From Marixanthomonas sp. SCSIO 43207 (GTDB lineage: Bacteria; Bacteroidota; Bacteroidia; Flavobacteriales; Flavobacteriaceae), in the NCBI RefSeq assembly GCF_019904255.1, contig NZ_CP063203.1, positions 1,364,001 to 1,428,000 of the forward strand: a DNA stretch of 64,000 nt. Reading direction: 5' to 3'. Position 1 is the stretch's first letter, and every line of letters starts with the position of its first letter. Below, piece after piece: positions 9,277 through 18,483 of the stretch. The position numbers were made by a program, and so were the translations under genes. The notes under the pieces were generated by a model. The model did not search any database. It was not told where the DNA came from and saw nothing but the letters and a program-made list of their open reading frames with translations.

Positions 9277-9365
9277 AAATAATGAAGCAAATTAGTGGGA
9301 CAGTAGTTTTAACTGAACCAATCGGGGCTTTGAGGGTGTCACTTCTAAAATTTAAATTAAAAACG

Positions 9366-9470
9366 ACAAAAAAATAGCCTTTTCACCCTTAAGGGATAAT
9401 GACCGTACCTGAGCGCTGACCCGTTAATTGTGCAGTGAAAAAACTAAACCTTCTTGAGGCTATTTTTTGT
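9366..9470 (+). other. Nested inverted repeats, possible structured RNA or mobile-element remnant
   Basis: In the 245-bp gap before the CPBP gene, AAAAAATAGCC (9369-9379) is the exact complement of GGCTATTTTTT (9458-9468), and directly inside it TTTTCAC (9380-9386) pairs with GTGAAAA (9435-9441). The outer arm ends in a T run, so the segment could fold as a long stem with a terminator-like end on the plus strand. It encodes no protein and I cannot assign a family. Confidence 0.35.
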
Positions 9471-9521
9471 AGACACTAACGTGTTAAGAGAATTTTATAT
9501 TCATAAATCGATTATATTTAA

Positions 9522-10310
9522 ATGAAAAAATCAATTAAGACTATCCTAATAATTATAGTTTCATTCGGAGTATATTTTATACTCGATGATAAATACTTTA
9601 AATCTCTAAGAGATTTAATTTTTGACTTTACAAATCAATTCGGCGTAAGTCATATATTAACCTATTCAATTTCTGGAATTCCACTCATTATGGGGACGTT
9701 GATTATTAATAAAAAGTCAGGGTTTTTAAAAGGTTTAGGTTTAAATGGATCAATTTTTAGAGGATTTTTGTTTGCATTAATTTGCACACTGCCTATGTAT
9801 ATCGGGTTCAGCTTTATTTTTGATTTCAATACCGATATATCGATTAATGCAATATTAATTTCAGTGGTTGCTGCTAGTTTTTTTGAAGAAATATTTTTCA
9901 GGGGATTCTTATTTGGTTTGATTTATAGAAAAACAAATCTTGGGTTTATTCCTTCAGTTTTCTTCGGGGCCATGTATTTTGGGATACTACACCTTTACCA
10001 AAGTACAGAGTTATTAGAGTTGTTGGGGATTTTTTCAATTACCTTCTTAGGAGGAATTTTATTTGCCTGGGTCTTTACCGAATGGAAATTTAATATTTGG
10101 GTACCAATTTTTATACATGCTTTAATGAATTTTTCGTGGGAATTGTTTTCTGTAAGTGAAAATGCTTTAGGCGGTGTTTATTCAAATATTTTTCGATTTA
10201 GCACAATGGGTTTAATTATTGGTTTGACAGTTCTTTTAAAGAAAAAAAATGGACTGAAACTATCAGTAAACAAGAGTAACTTATTGAAAAGCAATTCATT
10301 AAAAAAATAG
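9522..10310 (+). CDS. CPBP family intramembrane metalloprotease
   Basis: A polytopic membrane protein of 262 residues. The CPBP (CAAX protease and bacteriocin-processing) motifs are present in order: FFEEIFFRGFLFG (EExxxR, near residues 122-128), GILHL (second catalytic His) and FIHALMNFSW (HxxxN). These groups form the intramembrane glutamate/histidine active site. Bacterial members cleave membrane or prenylated substrates or act in bacteriocin self-immunity; the substrate cannot be told here. Upstream, TAAC-GT-GTTA (about 9479-9488) is a small inverted repeat that may be regulatory. Confidence 0.85.
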   Translation: MKKSIKTILIIIVSFGVYFILDDKYFKSLRDLIFDFTNQFGVSHILTYSISGIPLIMGTLIINKKSGFLKGLGLNGSIFRGFLFALICTLPMYIGFSFIFDFNTDISINAILISVVAASFFEEIFFRGFLFGLIYRKTNLGFIPSVFFGAMYFGILHLYQSTELLELLGIFSITFLGGILFAWVFTEWKFNIWVPIFIHALMNFSWELFSVSENALGGVYSNIFRFSTMGLIIGLTVLLKKKNGLKLSVNKSNLLKSNSLKK

Positions 10311-10465
10311 TATAAAGGATAAAACGCTTTTTAAGGTGTATTTTATAATTTTTATTATCAATCAGCTTTTAGAGTGAAGTTTCAAAATTTACTCTAACTC
10401 TGAATAAGCCTTCTAAATTACTGCCGTCTCTATTGTTTTGGTGCATTTTATTAAAATAAATAAAC

Positions 10466-11944
10466 CTAAACTGTTAAATCTTCTAATTTGAATTTTAATA
10501 ATTCAATAAGAATATCAATTTCTCTTTTGTGTGTCCTAAACGATAAAATAGCTGCACGCAAAGTAAATTTGTCGTTAAGCACCGTTGAGGAGATGAATAT
10601 GCGGCCATCATCAAGTATATAGTTTAATAAAGCTGTGTTCAATAAATCGTTATTAAGACAATTAAAATTATATCTAAATGCGATAATTGTAAGAGCTGGC
10701 TCACAGACAATTGTGAATCCTAATTCTAACAATTTTTTGTGTAAATATGAAGTAAGTTTCAACTTTTCTTCGAGATAATTAGAAAAAACTTCAGGACCAT
10801 ATAACTTTAAAGGAAGCCACATACGTAACCCTCGAAAATGTTTACTTAATTCAGGAGACAAGTCTGCGGGGGAATAATGTGATTCTTTGACGGCATCTTG
10901 CATATAATTGGCTGAATAATTATTGGCTTTAAGTAAATGATGTATATCTTTTATTAGTACCATACCAGAACCGTATGGCATAAATAGGCCTTTGTGGGGA
11001 TCTAGAATTACTGAATCCGCACTTTTTAAATCTCGTAACTTATCTTTACCATATTCTGTTAAAGTAAAAAAACCTCCATAAGCAGCATCTACATGAAACC
11101 AAATAGAATGTCGTTTACAAATAGTACTAAGATCTTTCAAAGGGTCGATTGCACCCACATCAGTAGAACCTGCATTTCCAATTAACAAAAATGGGTTAAG
11201 ACCTTCCTTAGCGTCTTTTTCAACTTGATCTTTGAAGTTAGAGGTTGATATTCTGAACTCCTCATCCAGTGGTATTTGTCGAATCACACATTCTTCTAGA
11301 CCAACTGTATTAATAGCTTTGTAGATGCTATGATGAGCTTGTTGAGAACAATAAATAACACTTTTTGAAATGTTTTTTGAGTTGATATCATGATGCTTTT
11401 TTGCAGTGGATAATGCGATTAGGTTGGCAATACTTCCACCAGATGTGATATTCCCTCCAAAACCGTCATCATATCCTATTAACTTGCCGCACCAATTAAT
11501 AAGTGCATCTTCCATTCTGACCGCTCCGGGTGAAGCATAAAATACCCCGGCGTACCGATTTGTCACTGCTGCAAGGTAATCACCTAAAGAAGAACTATAT
11601 AGTCCTCCACCCGGAATATAACCTAGGTGTCCCCCCGATGCAGGGTTCAACCCGGTGTTAACAACTCGTTGCTGGATAATATCGAGTATTTCATTTAACT
11701 TTAAAGTTTTTTCTTCTATTTCAAATAAATTATCTTGCTTCGTCTTTTTATGAGACTTATTGTGAAAAGCTTTTGATTTACTTATTGAATTTACAAAGTC
11801 ATTTGCAAATTCTAAAACCACTTTATCTAATTTTTTTCGTTTTTGCCTATTTTCTTCTAGTTGTAAACTTCGATCAGAAATGAAACTATCTTCTCTTTTT
11901 TTTTTGCTCATAAATAGTGTGTTATGAAAACTTCGAATTAACAT
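10466..11944 (-). CDS. Pyridoxal-phosphate-dependent amino acid decarboxylase (group II)
   Basis: A member of the aromatic-L-amino-acid/glutamate decarboxylase family. Visible signatures are the PLP-phosphate site ITSGGSIANLIAL, the ring-stacking histidine region QQAHHSIYKA, the Asp motif HVDAAYGGF and the Schiff-base lysine in DPHKGLFMPYGSG (about Lys318). The protein would convert an amino acid, probably aromatic, to an amine plus CO2; the substrate is not determined. The 492-residue length is normal. The start at 11944 lies 3 bp after the stop of the upstream flavoprotein gene; the ATG at 11911 (MSKKKRED) is an alternative. Pairing with a reductase is unusual and suggests a joint pathway. 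Confidence 0.88.
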   Translation of the reverse strand: MLIRSFHNTLFMSKKKREDSFISDRSLQLEENRQKRKKLDKVVLEFANDFVNSISKSKAFHNKSHKKTKQDNLFEIEEKTLKLNEILDIIQQRVVNTGLNPASGGHLGYIPGGGLYSSSLGDYLAAVTNRYAGVFYASPGAVRMEDALINWCGKLIGYDDGFGGNITSGGSIANLIALSTAKKHHDINSKNISKSVIYCSQQAHHSIYKAINTVGLEECVIRQIPLDEEFRISTSNFKDQVEKDAKEGLNPFLLIGNAGSTDVGAIDPLKDLSTICKRHSIWFHVDAAYGGFFTLTEYGKDKLRDLKSADSVILDPHKGLFMPYGSGMVLIKDIHHLLKANNYSANYMQDAVKESHYSPADLSPELSKHFRGLRMWLPLKLYGPEVFSNYLEEKLKLTSYLHKKLLELGFTIVCEPALTIIAFRYNFNCLNNDLLNTALLNYILDDGRIFISSTVLNDKFTLRAAILSFRTHKREIDILIELLKFKLEDLTV

Positions 11945-11947
11945 TTT

Positions 11948-12637
11948 TTATAAATTATACCCTGTTTGAATATAACTTTTTTTAGCGCCTAGTTGTATTA
12001 AAGATTGCATAATTTCTTTTTCAAATTGCTTGGGTCCGCAGATGTAAAACTGCTGGTTTAAGTTTTTAATTTGGGCTTTGAGAAAGTGAATGTCAATTCT
12101 ACCAGAAACCATATTTTGTGCCTTTGATTTGGTTAATATATTAATATAATTTTTACCAAAAAGCTGAGTCAGCTCTGATTTAAAAAGTATATCTTTTTTT
12201 CTTTTATTAGTATAAATTAATTTGTGGTCTGTCAAAGTCGTATTGGATTTGATTAACGATTTGAAAATTGCGATGAATGGCATTATGCCAGTTCCAGCTG
12301 CGATAAAAACACCTTTACCCTCGTATTTATAGTTGTCATAGGGTTCGCTTATTTGTAAAATTGCCCCAGCTTGTAATGATGCTAGACTGTAAGATAAACT
12401 ATCTTGATGGGGGCTTATTTTAATATAAAGTTCTAAAAAAGATTGGTCAATAGTATTTGTAATTGTGAAAGGAGCTACATCTAGTTCAAATCCTTTTTGA
12501 TCAATACTTAAATCGATTGCCTGTCCTGGTGTAAATGCATATCCGTAAGGTTTATCTATATGAAAGCGAACTATATTATGATTAATCTCTTTCTTTTGTA
12601 AAATTTTTGACCGATACGGAAAAATAAAACCACCCAT
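11948..12637 (-). CDS. FAD/NAD(P)-binding oxidoreductase (ferredoxin reductase-like)
   Basis: A paralogue of the protein at 8044-8712, with the same architecture: an FAD-binding barrel with AFTPGQAIDLSIDQKG and APFTITNT, then an NAD(P)-binding domain with AAGTGIMPFIAIFKSL, TNKRKKDILFKSEL and YICGPKQFEKEI. No iron-sulfur or haem domain is attached. It is the first gene of a two-gene operon with the PLP decarboxylase; the genes are 3 bp apart. It may supply electrons to an oxygenase acting on the same metabolite, but no such gene is in view. Confidence 0.83.
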   Translation of the reverse strand: MGGFIFPYRSKILQKKEINHNIVRFHIDKPYGYAFTPGQAIDLSIDQKGFELDVAPFTITNTIDQSFLELYIKISPHQDSLSYSLASLQAGAILQISEPYDNYKYEGKGVFIAAGTGIMPFIAIFKSLIKSNTTLTDHKLIYTNKRKKDILFKSELTQLFGKNYINILTKSKAQNMVSGRIDIHFLKAQIKNLNQQFYICGPKQFEKEIMQSLIQLGAKKSYIQTGYNL

Positions 12638-12797
12638 GGTGTAATCTACTTTGTTTAACTATTGGATTAAATAATTATGATTCGGTTACATTTTATATTA
12701 CAAACCAAAAATTTGCTGCTGGTTTTTAAAATTTACAATACAAACTGGGGAATCATTATTATCTTTATTGACGAAACTTAGAATATTTAAATAACCC

Positions 12798-14810
12798 ATG
12801 AGATATATTTTTTTCTCTTTTATCTTGTTTTTTACTTTGGTTGCTTGTTCCGAAGCCTCAAAAAACTCACACATTGAAATTACTGGTATAGATAAGACTA
12901 TTAAACCCGGTGACAATTTTTTTAAATATGTTAATTCCAAGTGGTACGATTCGATAAAAATCCCAGCCTCTCAAGCTGGTGTTGGTGCGTACAGGTTTAT
13001 GAATTATTCCCAGCGTATTAGACTGAAGAACATATTAGATAGCGTTTCTAATAGTCGAAACACTTTTGGAAGCGTTGAACAAATAGTAGGTGATTTTTAT
13101 GCGTCAGGGATGGATACTTTAACTATTGAAAAGCGTGGTTTTAATCCTATAAAGCCTATATTAAATGAAATTAATAAAATTAGCGATATTCAATCTTTAA
13201 TGGGCTTTGTCAATAATGCGCTTAAAGTAAACAATAACTCAATAATAGCCATACATATTGGACCTGATATTAAAAACAGTAAACTGAACATAGCCCACGT
13301 CTACCAAACTGGAATTGGTTTACCTGATCGTGATTATTATTTTAAAAATGATCAGACAACAGTGAACATACAAAAAGCTTATAAGACTTATTTGGCAAGA
13401 TTATTTGAACTTGTTGGTAATAAACCGGAACAATCTGAAATTTATGCTAAAAAGGTATACAAAATTGATGAAGAATTTGCACGTTCTCATAGAACAAAAG
13501 TCGAATTAAGGGATGTAGAAGCTAATTATAATAAAATGGCCGTTAAAAATATAAATGAAAGACACACTAATATCGGTTGGAGTCGATTGTTGAAGGATTT
13601 AAGTGTTCAAGCTGATTCAATTGATATTGGTCAACCTGATTATTATGATAGCTTAAACGAACTTTTAAATACTGTTTCAATCCAAGATTGGAAAATCTAT
13701 TTGAAAGCAAAATCTCTTATTAATTACGCTGATGTCTTAAGTACAGCTTTTGTAAATGCATCATTTGAATTTAATAAAATTGTTTCTGGACAAGTTGAAC
13801 CAAAACCACGAGGTGAAAGAATAACAAATATTGTTGATCAATATTTAGGTGAAGCTTTAGGGAGATTATATGTAAAAAAATATTTCCCTGAAGAAGCTAA
13901 AGTACGTATGTTAGATTTAGTAAATAATGTCCAAAAGGCTTATGCTACTAGAATTGATAAGTTAAAGTGGATGAATAATAGCACTAAACAGAAAGCAAAA
14001 GAAAAATTGTTTGCTATTACAAAAAAAATCGGGTACCCGGATAAGTGGAAAGATTATAAAAGCGTTCATGTGGCACGTGATACTTATTTTGAAAATTTTG
14101 TTTCAGTAAACTCTGCAACATTTCAGCATAATCTAGACAAAATAGGCAAACCTGTAGATAAAACAGAATGGTTTACATCTCCTTCCACCGTGACGGCTTA
14201 CTATAATCCAACTGCTAATGAAATTGTTTTTCCAGCTGGTATTTTACAACCTCCTTATTTTGATTTTAAAGCTGATGATGCTCTCAATTATGGGGGTATT
14301 GGGATGGTAATTGGACATGAATTAACCCATACTTTTGATGATCAAGGGGCACAATTTGATAAGGAGGGTAATTTAAAAAATTGGTGGACAGAAAATGATT
14401 ATAAAATATTTAAATCTAAAATTCAACAAGTGATTGATCAATATAATACTTTCACTGTTTTAGATTCCCTTCATGTGAATGGGGCTTTGACTGTAGGTGA
14501 AAATACTGCAGATATAGCTGGAGTAGCAGTAGCTTATGATGCTTTTAAAATGACACAACAGGGTAAGGACTCTACAAAAATTGGGAATTTTAATCCGGAT
14601 CAACGTTTTTTCTTTTCAATAGCTAGAATTTGGAGAGTAAAAATGAGAGAGGATTTTTTACGTTTTTGGATTAATAACGATCCACATTCTCCACCAATCT
14701 GGCGAGTCAATGGTCCTTTAATGAACACTACACCATTTTATAATGCATTCAATGTTCGGCCGGGAGACAAGTTGTATTTGCCAAAAGGCGAGAGAATAAC
14801 TATTTGGTAA
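12798..14810 (+). CDS. M13 family zinc metallopeptidase (neprilysin-like lipoprotein)
   Basis: The signal sequence ends in the lipobox LVAC, so the protein is probably lipid-anchored in the envelope. The gluzincin site is complete: GHELTHTFDDQG (His507, Glu508, His511) and GENTADIAG with the third zinc ligand Glu568. The C-terminus (FYNAFNVRPGDKLYLP) is the usual M13 ending. The NAYY-like substrate-binding motif is represented by TAYYNPTANEIVFPAG. M13 enzymes cleave short peptides on the amino side of hydrophobic residues. Length (670) is normal. It fits a peptide-scavenging lifestyle together with the DPP IV-like peptidase and POT transporters further on. Confidence 0.93.
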   Translation: MRYIFFSFILFFTLVACSEASKNSHIEITGIDKTIKPGDNFFKYVNSKWYDSIKIPASQAGVGAYRFMNYSQRIRLKNILDSVSNSRNTFGSVEQIVGDFYASGMDTLTIEKRGFNPIKPILNEINKISDIQSLMGFVNNALKVNNNSIIAIHIGPDIKNSKLNIAHVYQTGIGLPDRDYYFKNDQTTVNIQKAYKTYLARLFELVGNKPEQSEIYAKKVYKIDEEFARSHRTKVELRDVEANYNKMAVKNINERHTNIGWSRLLKDLSVQADSIDIGQPDYYDSLNELLNTVSIQDWKIYLKAKSLINYADVLSTAFVNASFEFNKIVSGQVEPKPRGERITNIVDQYLGEALGRLYVKKYFPEEAKVRMLDLVNNVQKAYATRIDKLKWMNNSTKQKAKEKLFAITKKIGYPDKWKDYKSVHVARDTYFENFVSVNSATFQHNLDKIGKPVDKTEWFTSPSTVTAYYNPTANEIVFPAGILQPPYFDFKADDALNYGGIGMVIGHELTHTFDDQGAQFDKEGNLKNWWTENDYKIFKSKIQQVIDQYNTFTVLDSLHVNGALTVGENTADIAGVAVAYDAFKMTQQGKDSTKIGNFNPDQRFFFSIARIWRVKMREDFLRFWINNDPHSPPIWRVNGPLMNTTPFYNAFNVRPGDKLYLPKGERITIW

Positions 14811-14965
14811 ATTTAATTCTATAGTCTCTGAAACCAGTTAAAATCAATAACTTTAATAAAGGTTATAAATTATAATGTTCAAAGCGAAATGTTGTTTATA
14901 TTTCAATATATAGCCACAAGGCATCGTGTGATATGATTGCTGAACATAGATTTGCTATAACAAAA

Positions 14966-15262
14966 TTATAGCAACAAATAGTCAATTTTTAGTACTCTCA
15001 ATAAATCTGGGAAAAGAAATTCTAAAATTTCGTCGAGTTTAGCTGAAATTAAGTCTGCAGTTTCGTTTAAAAAATCATTTTCTTTTTTTATAGTATATAT
15101 ATTATCATCATTAAATTTAATAAAAAAAGATTTTGTAATTATCTCACCTTTTTGGTAACAGTGTCTTCTACCTAAAATGACGTCTTCATTCTTCACAAAT
15201 TCGACTTCAAAATATTTTAAAAAAAGTAATATTGTCTTGACGTGATTTAAGGTTGTATTCAT
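14966..15262 (-). CDS. Hypothetical protein
   Basis: A 98-residue ORF with an ATG start, no recognisable domain, no signal peptide and no helix long enough to be a membrane anchor. It ends in a leucine-rich segment (LEFLFPDLLRVLKIDYLLL). Its composition is plausible for a small Bacteroidota protein and it occupies an otherwise empty gap next to the restriction system. It could be a spurious ORF. Confidence 0.35.
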   Translation of the reverse strand: MNTTLNHVKTILLFLKYFEVEFVKNEDVILGRRHCYQKGEIITKSFFIKFNDDNIYTIKKENDFLNETADLISAKLDEILEFLFPDLLRVLKIDYLLL

Positions 15263-15344
15263 TTTGTATATATAAAATATCAGATATTCTATATAATCTC
15301 AAAAATCATTAAAGAAATTAATGAAATGTATATTGAAAAAGTTA

Positions 15345-15383
15345 TTTTAGCTTAAAGCTAAAAGAAGTACTTTAGAAAAGTAC
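15345..15383 (+). promoter_or_regulatory. Two small hairpins upstream of the restriction-modification operon
   Basis: TTTTAGC-ttaaa-GCTAAAA (15345-15363) and GTACTTT-aga-AAAGTAC (15367-15383) are adjacent perfect 7-bp hairpins ending 38 bp before the methylase start. They could be an operator pair or an attenuating leader; neither is followed by a T run. Confidence 0.3.
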
Positions 15384-15421
15384 AAGAATTCTTGATTTAC
15401 TCATAGAGAAATACCCGCAGA

Positions 15422-18400
15422 ATGTCTAAAAACAATACCTCTCTTAAACAACTAAAATCCTTCCTCAATCAACTCTTTCAGTTCGATTCTCAAGATTTGG
15501 ATTTTGGTGTTTACAAAATCTTACATTATAAGAAAAAGGAAATTGCCAACTTCATAGACCAACTTTTAGTAGATAAGGTAAAAGCAGAATTGCAAACCCT
15601 ATCGGCTGATGAGACCAAGCAAGTGCAAGACCAAATTACTGAAATGGAGAAATCTACTTCACTTAAAAAATGGTTAGAAGCTGTTGATAAAAAAGATGAA
15701 ACTCGTTTAGCCATCTATGAAGAAGACTACAAAGGTGAAATTGCCCAGTACAAAGATCTGAAAGCAAAAGTGACTGACTCATCTGTTTCTATTGAAACTG
15801 AGAATCAAATTTACAACCATTTGACATTATTCTTCTCCCGCTACTATGACAAAGGAGACTTTATAAGCAAACGTAGGTTTGGAAAGAACGAAAAATATGT
15901 AGTGCCCTACAACGGAGAAGAAACTCACTTTCATTGGGCGAATCAAGACCAATATTATATTAAATCATCAGAAACTTTTAATCAGTATGCGTTTAAAATC
16001 CCCTCGCCAGAAGGAGAAATAATTGTAAACTTCAAATTAACGGATGCGCAATTGGAACAAGGGAACGTTAAAGAAAGTGATAAAAATTATTTTATTCTTT
16101 CAGAAAAAAAAGCTGAAACTAATAAAGAAGATGCCACTTTTTTCTTTGAATATCGACCACTAACCGACAAGGAAAAAAAGAAGATAAAAGGCAATAGCAA
16201 ACAAGATACCCTTGATGAAATAGCTTTTGATTTTTTAAAGAAGAAGTTTAGCTCTAATCCGGTATTTGCTAACCTTTGGAAGGAACAAGAAGATAAGCCC
16301 CTACTCTTAAAGAAACTCCAGCACTACACACGAAAGAATAAACACGATTTCTTTATTCACAAGAACTTGAAAGGCTTCTTGGAGCGTGAGTTGGATTATT
16401 ATATCAAGAGTGAATTGGTGAATGTAGACGACCTTTATGTAACCGACACAGACTCACATTTTGACCGACTCAAGCACAACTTGAAAACCATTAAGGTATT
16501 CAAATCTATTGCCGATACCATTATTACCTTTGTTAGCCAGATTGAAGACTTCCAAAAAAAGCTGTGGGAGAAAAAGAAGTTTGTGCTGAGTACCGAATGG
16601 GTGATTACCATTGATCGCTTGGTGGATTATGTGGGCGAAGAAGCTGCCAAACCCATTTTGGAAGAAGTGATTAAAAATGAGAAGCAAGTTGCTGAGTGGA
16701 AAAAGTTATACAATCAAGGAGACATAGGGAAAAGCAAAGAGTATAATAAACTCTCTATTGACACTGTTAATTTTTCTCCCGATTTTAAAGAGCGTCTTCT
16801 TTCACTCCTTTCATTGAACATTAACTTAGAAGAATCTTCAAACGGTCTCGTTCTAAATTCAGATAATTTTCATGGAACCAGATTAACAGAAGAAAAACTG
16901 TACAGAAGATTAGATGGGCTTTATTTAGATCCACCCTACAACACTAATGCTACAGTAATCATATATAAGAATGGATTTAAAGACAGTTCTTGGATTACAA
17001 TGATGGAGAATCGCCTTAGTCCAATAAACGATTTATTAAAAGAGAAAGGGATATTCTGTATCACAATTGATGATTACGAGTATAGCAACTTGTATAAATT
17101 GTTGGAGCAAATAGTCTTAGAAAAGAAACTTAGAACAACAATCATTGAGTATAACTTTAGGGGAAGAGTCAAGTCAAACTTTGCAATAACCCACGAGTAT
17201 GGTATTTGGGGGATATATCAGGATCAGGATTTGATAACTAAACTCAGATCCACTGCTGATGACATCAAAAGGAATTTAAGACGAACAGGAAGTGGTTCTA
17301 GGAGATTTGAATCTCCGTCAATGTTCTATGGAATTGAAGTTGATAATAAGTCATTAGAGATTTTAGAAGTTCATGATGCGATTGGTGAAAATGAACAGAT
17401 CCCTAAACATAATTCTTCTTCTACCACAATGGTTTGGCCAATCGATGATGACGGTATTGAGCGTAGATGGTATTATGGAATAAAAAGAGTAAGGGAAGAA
17501 AAAAACGACACCGTTTATGCAAAAAAAATAAAAGGCAAAATTCACATTCATTACACTAAAGAAGGAAAACCAATAAGACGTAAAGCTGTATGGAACGGCA
17601 AAACTTATGATGCAAGTACTTATGGTTCGGAAGTTATAAATAATCTATTTGGGATCACAGAGCTAAAACAATTTGACTTCCCAAAAAGTATTTATGCTGT
17701 AAAAGACTCCCTTGAAGCTATGACATATAAACCAAATGCATGGTTTATGGATTATTTCGGGGGGTCAGGCACTACATTCCATGCTACTTTATTAATGAAT
17801 AATGACGACAATGGAACAAGGCAGTGTTTTTTAATGGAACAAGGTAAATACGTAGAGTCAGTAATTGTTCCTAGGATAAAGAAAGTTGCTTATTCAGTCA
17901 ATTGGGCAAAAGGTGTAGTCACTGACCAAAATAATGGACCAGGTTGTTTCTTCAAGTACCAACGCCTAGAGCAATACGAAGAAGCCTTAGAAAACATTGC
18001 ATTCAATGCTTCAGAAGATGCCGTACAAAAGGCTTTGGAGTTTGAGCAGTATATCCCTAAATACTTTTTAGAGTTTGAAACAAAAGGCAGCCAAACCCTA
18101 GTAAATACAGCCGCCATGCAAAACCCTTGGGATTACAAGCTCAAGGTATGGGATGGCTTTACCTATGATACCGAGCAGGCCGTTGATTTGGTAGAAACCT
18201 TCAACTATCTCATAGGGCTACACATGCAAAAATGCATCACCAAAGAACTGAACGAAAAGAAATATCAATTCATTTATGGACATAACAATGCCAATAAAAA
18301 CATATTGGTAGTGTGGCGCTCTGTAAAAGAGTGGAGCGTAGAAGATTTTAAAGCAGATGCAGCCACATTGAAAAAAGAAATCAAAGCTTTTGAGTATGAT

Positions 18401-18481
18401 CTACTTTATATCAATGACCAGGCACACGTAGAAGGCTATCAATCCATTGAAGAAGTATTCAAAAATAAAATGCTCTCATAA
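15422..18481 (+). CDS. Type III-like DNA adenine methyltransferase (Mod)
   Basis: Amino-methyltransferase motifs occur in beta-class order: DPPY near residue 503 (YLDPPYNT, catalytic motif IV) and then the AdoMet-binding FGGSGTT near residue 779 (motif I). This order is typical of type III Mod subunits. The protein is long (1019 residues against about 600-700 for classical Mod): some 480 residues precede DPPY, beginning with FDSQDLDFGVYKILHYKKKE, and the part between the motifs probably carries target recognition. Modification at N6-adenine is expected; the recognition site cannot be read. The stop is 2 bp before the helicase-nuclease partner at 18484. Confidence 0.88.
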   Translation: MSKNNTSLKQLKSFLNQLFQFDSQDLDFGVYKILHYKKKEIANFIDQLLVDKVKAELQTLSADETKQVQDQITEMEKSTSLKKWLEAVDKKDETRLAIYEEDYKGEIAQYKDLKAKVTDSSVSIETENQIYNHLTLFFSRYYDKGDFISKRRFGKNEKYVVPYNGEETHFHWANQDQYYIKSSETFNQYAFKIPSPEGEIIVNFKLTDAQLEQGNVKESDKNYFILSEKKAETNKEDATFFFEYRPLTDKEKKKIKGNSKQDTLDEIAFDFLKKKFSSNPVFANLWKEQEDKPLLLKKLQHYTRKNKHDFFIHKNLKGFLERELDYYIKSELVNVDDLYVTDTDSHFDRLKHNLKTIKVFKSIADTIITFVSQIEDFQKKLWEKKKFVLSTEWVITIDRLVDYVGEEAAKPILEEVIKNEKQVAEWKKLYNQGDIGKSKEYNKLSIDTVNFSPDFKERLLSLLSLNINLEESSNGLVLNSDNFHGTRLTEEKLYRRLDGLYLDPPYNTNATVIIYKNGFKDSSWITMMENRLSPINDLLKEKGIFCITIDDYEYSNLYKLLEQIVLEKKLRTTIIEYNFRGRVKSNFAITHEYGIWGIYQDQDLITKLRSTADDIKRNLRRTGSGSRRFESPSMFYGIEVDNKSLEILEVHDAIGENEQIPKHNSSSTTMVWPIDDDGIERRWYYGIKRVREEKNDTVYAKKIKGKIHIHYTKEGKPIRRKAVWNGKTYDASTYGSEVINNLFGITELKQFDFPKSIYAVKDSLEAMTYKPNAWFMDYFGGSGTTFHATLLMNNDDNGTRQCFLMEQGKYVESVIVPRIKKVAYSVNWAKGVVTDQNNGPGCFFKYQRLEQYEEALENIAFNASEDAVQKALEFEQYIPKYFLEFETKGSQTLVNTAAMQNPWDYKLKVWDGFTYDTEQAVDLVETFNYLIGLHMQKCITKELNEKKYQFIYGHNNANKNILVVWRSVKEWSVEDFKADAATLKKEIKAFEYDLLYINDQAHVEGYQSIEEVFKNKMLS

Positions 18482-18483
18482 CC

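Noticed and set aside
12698-12940. An 80-codon minus-strand ORF upstream of the M13 peptidase
   Set aside because: It overlaps the peptidase signal-peptide codons and has no family features; a by-chance frame.
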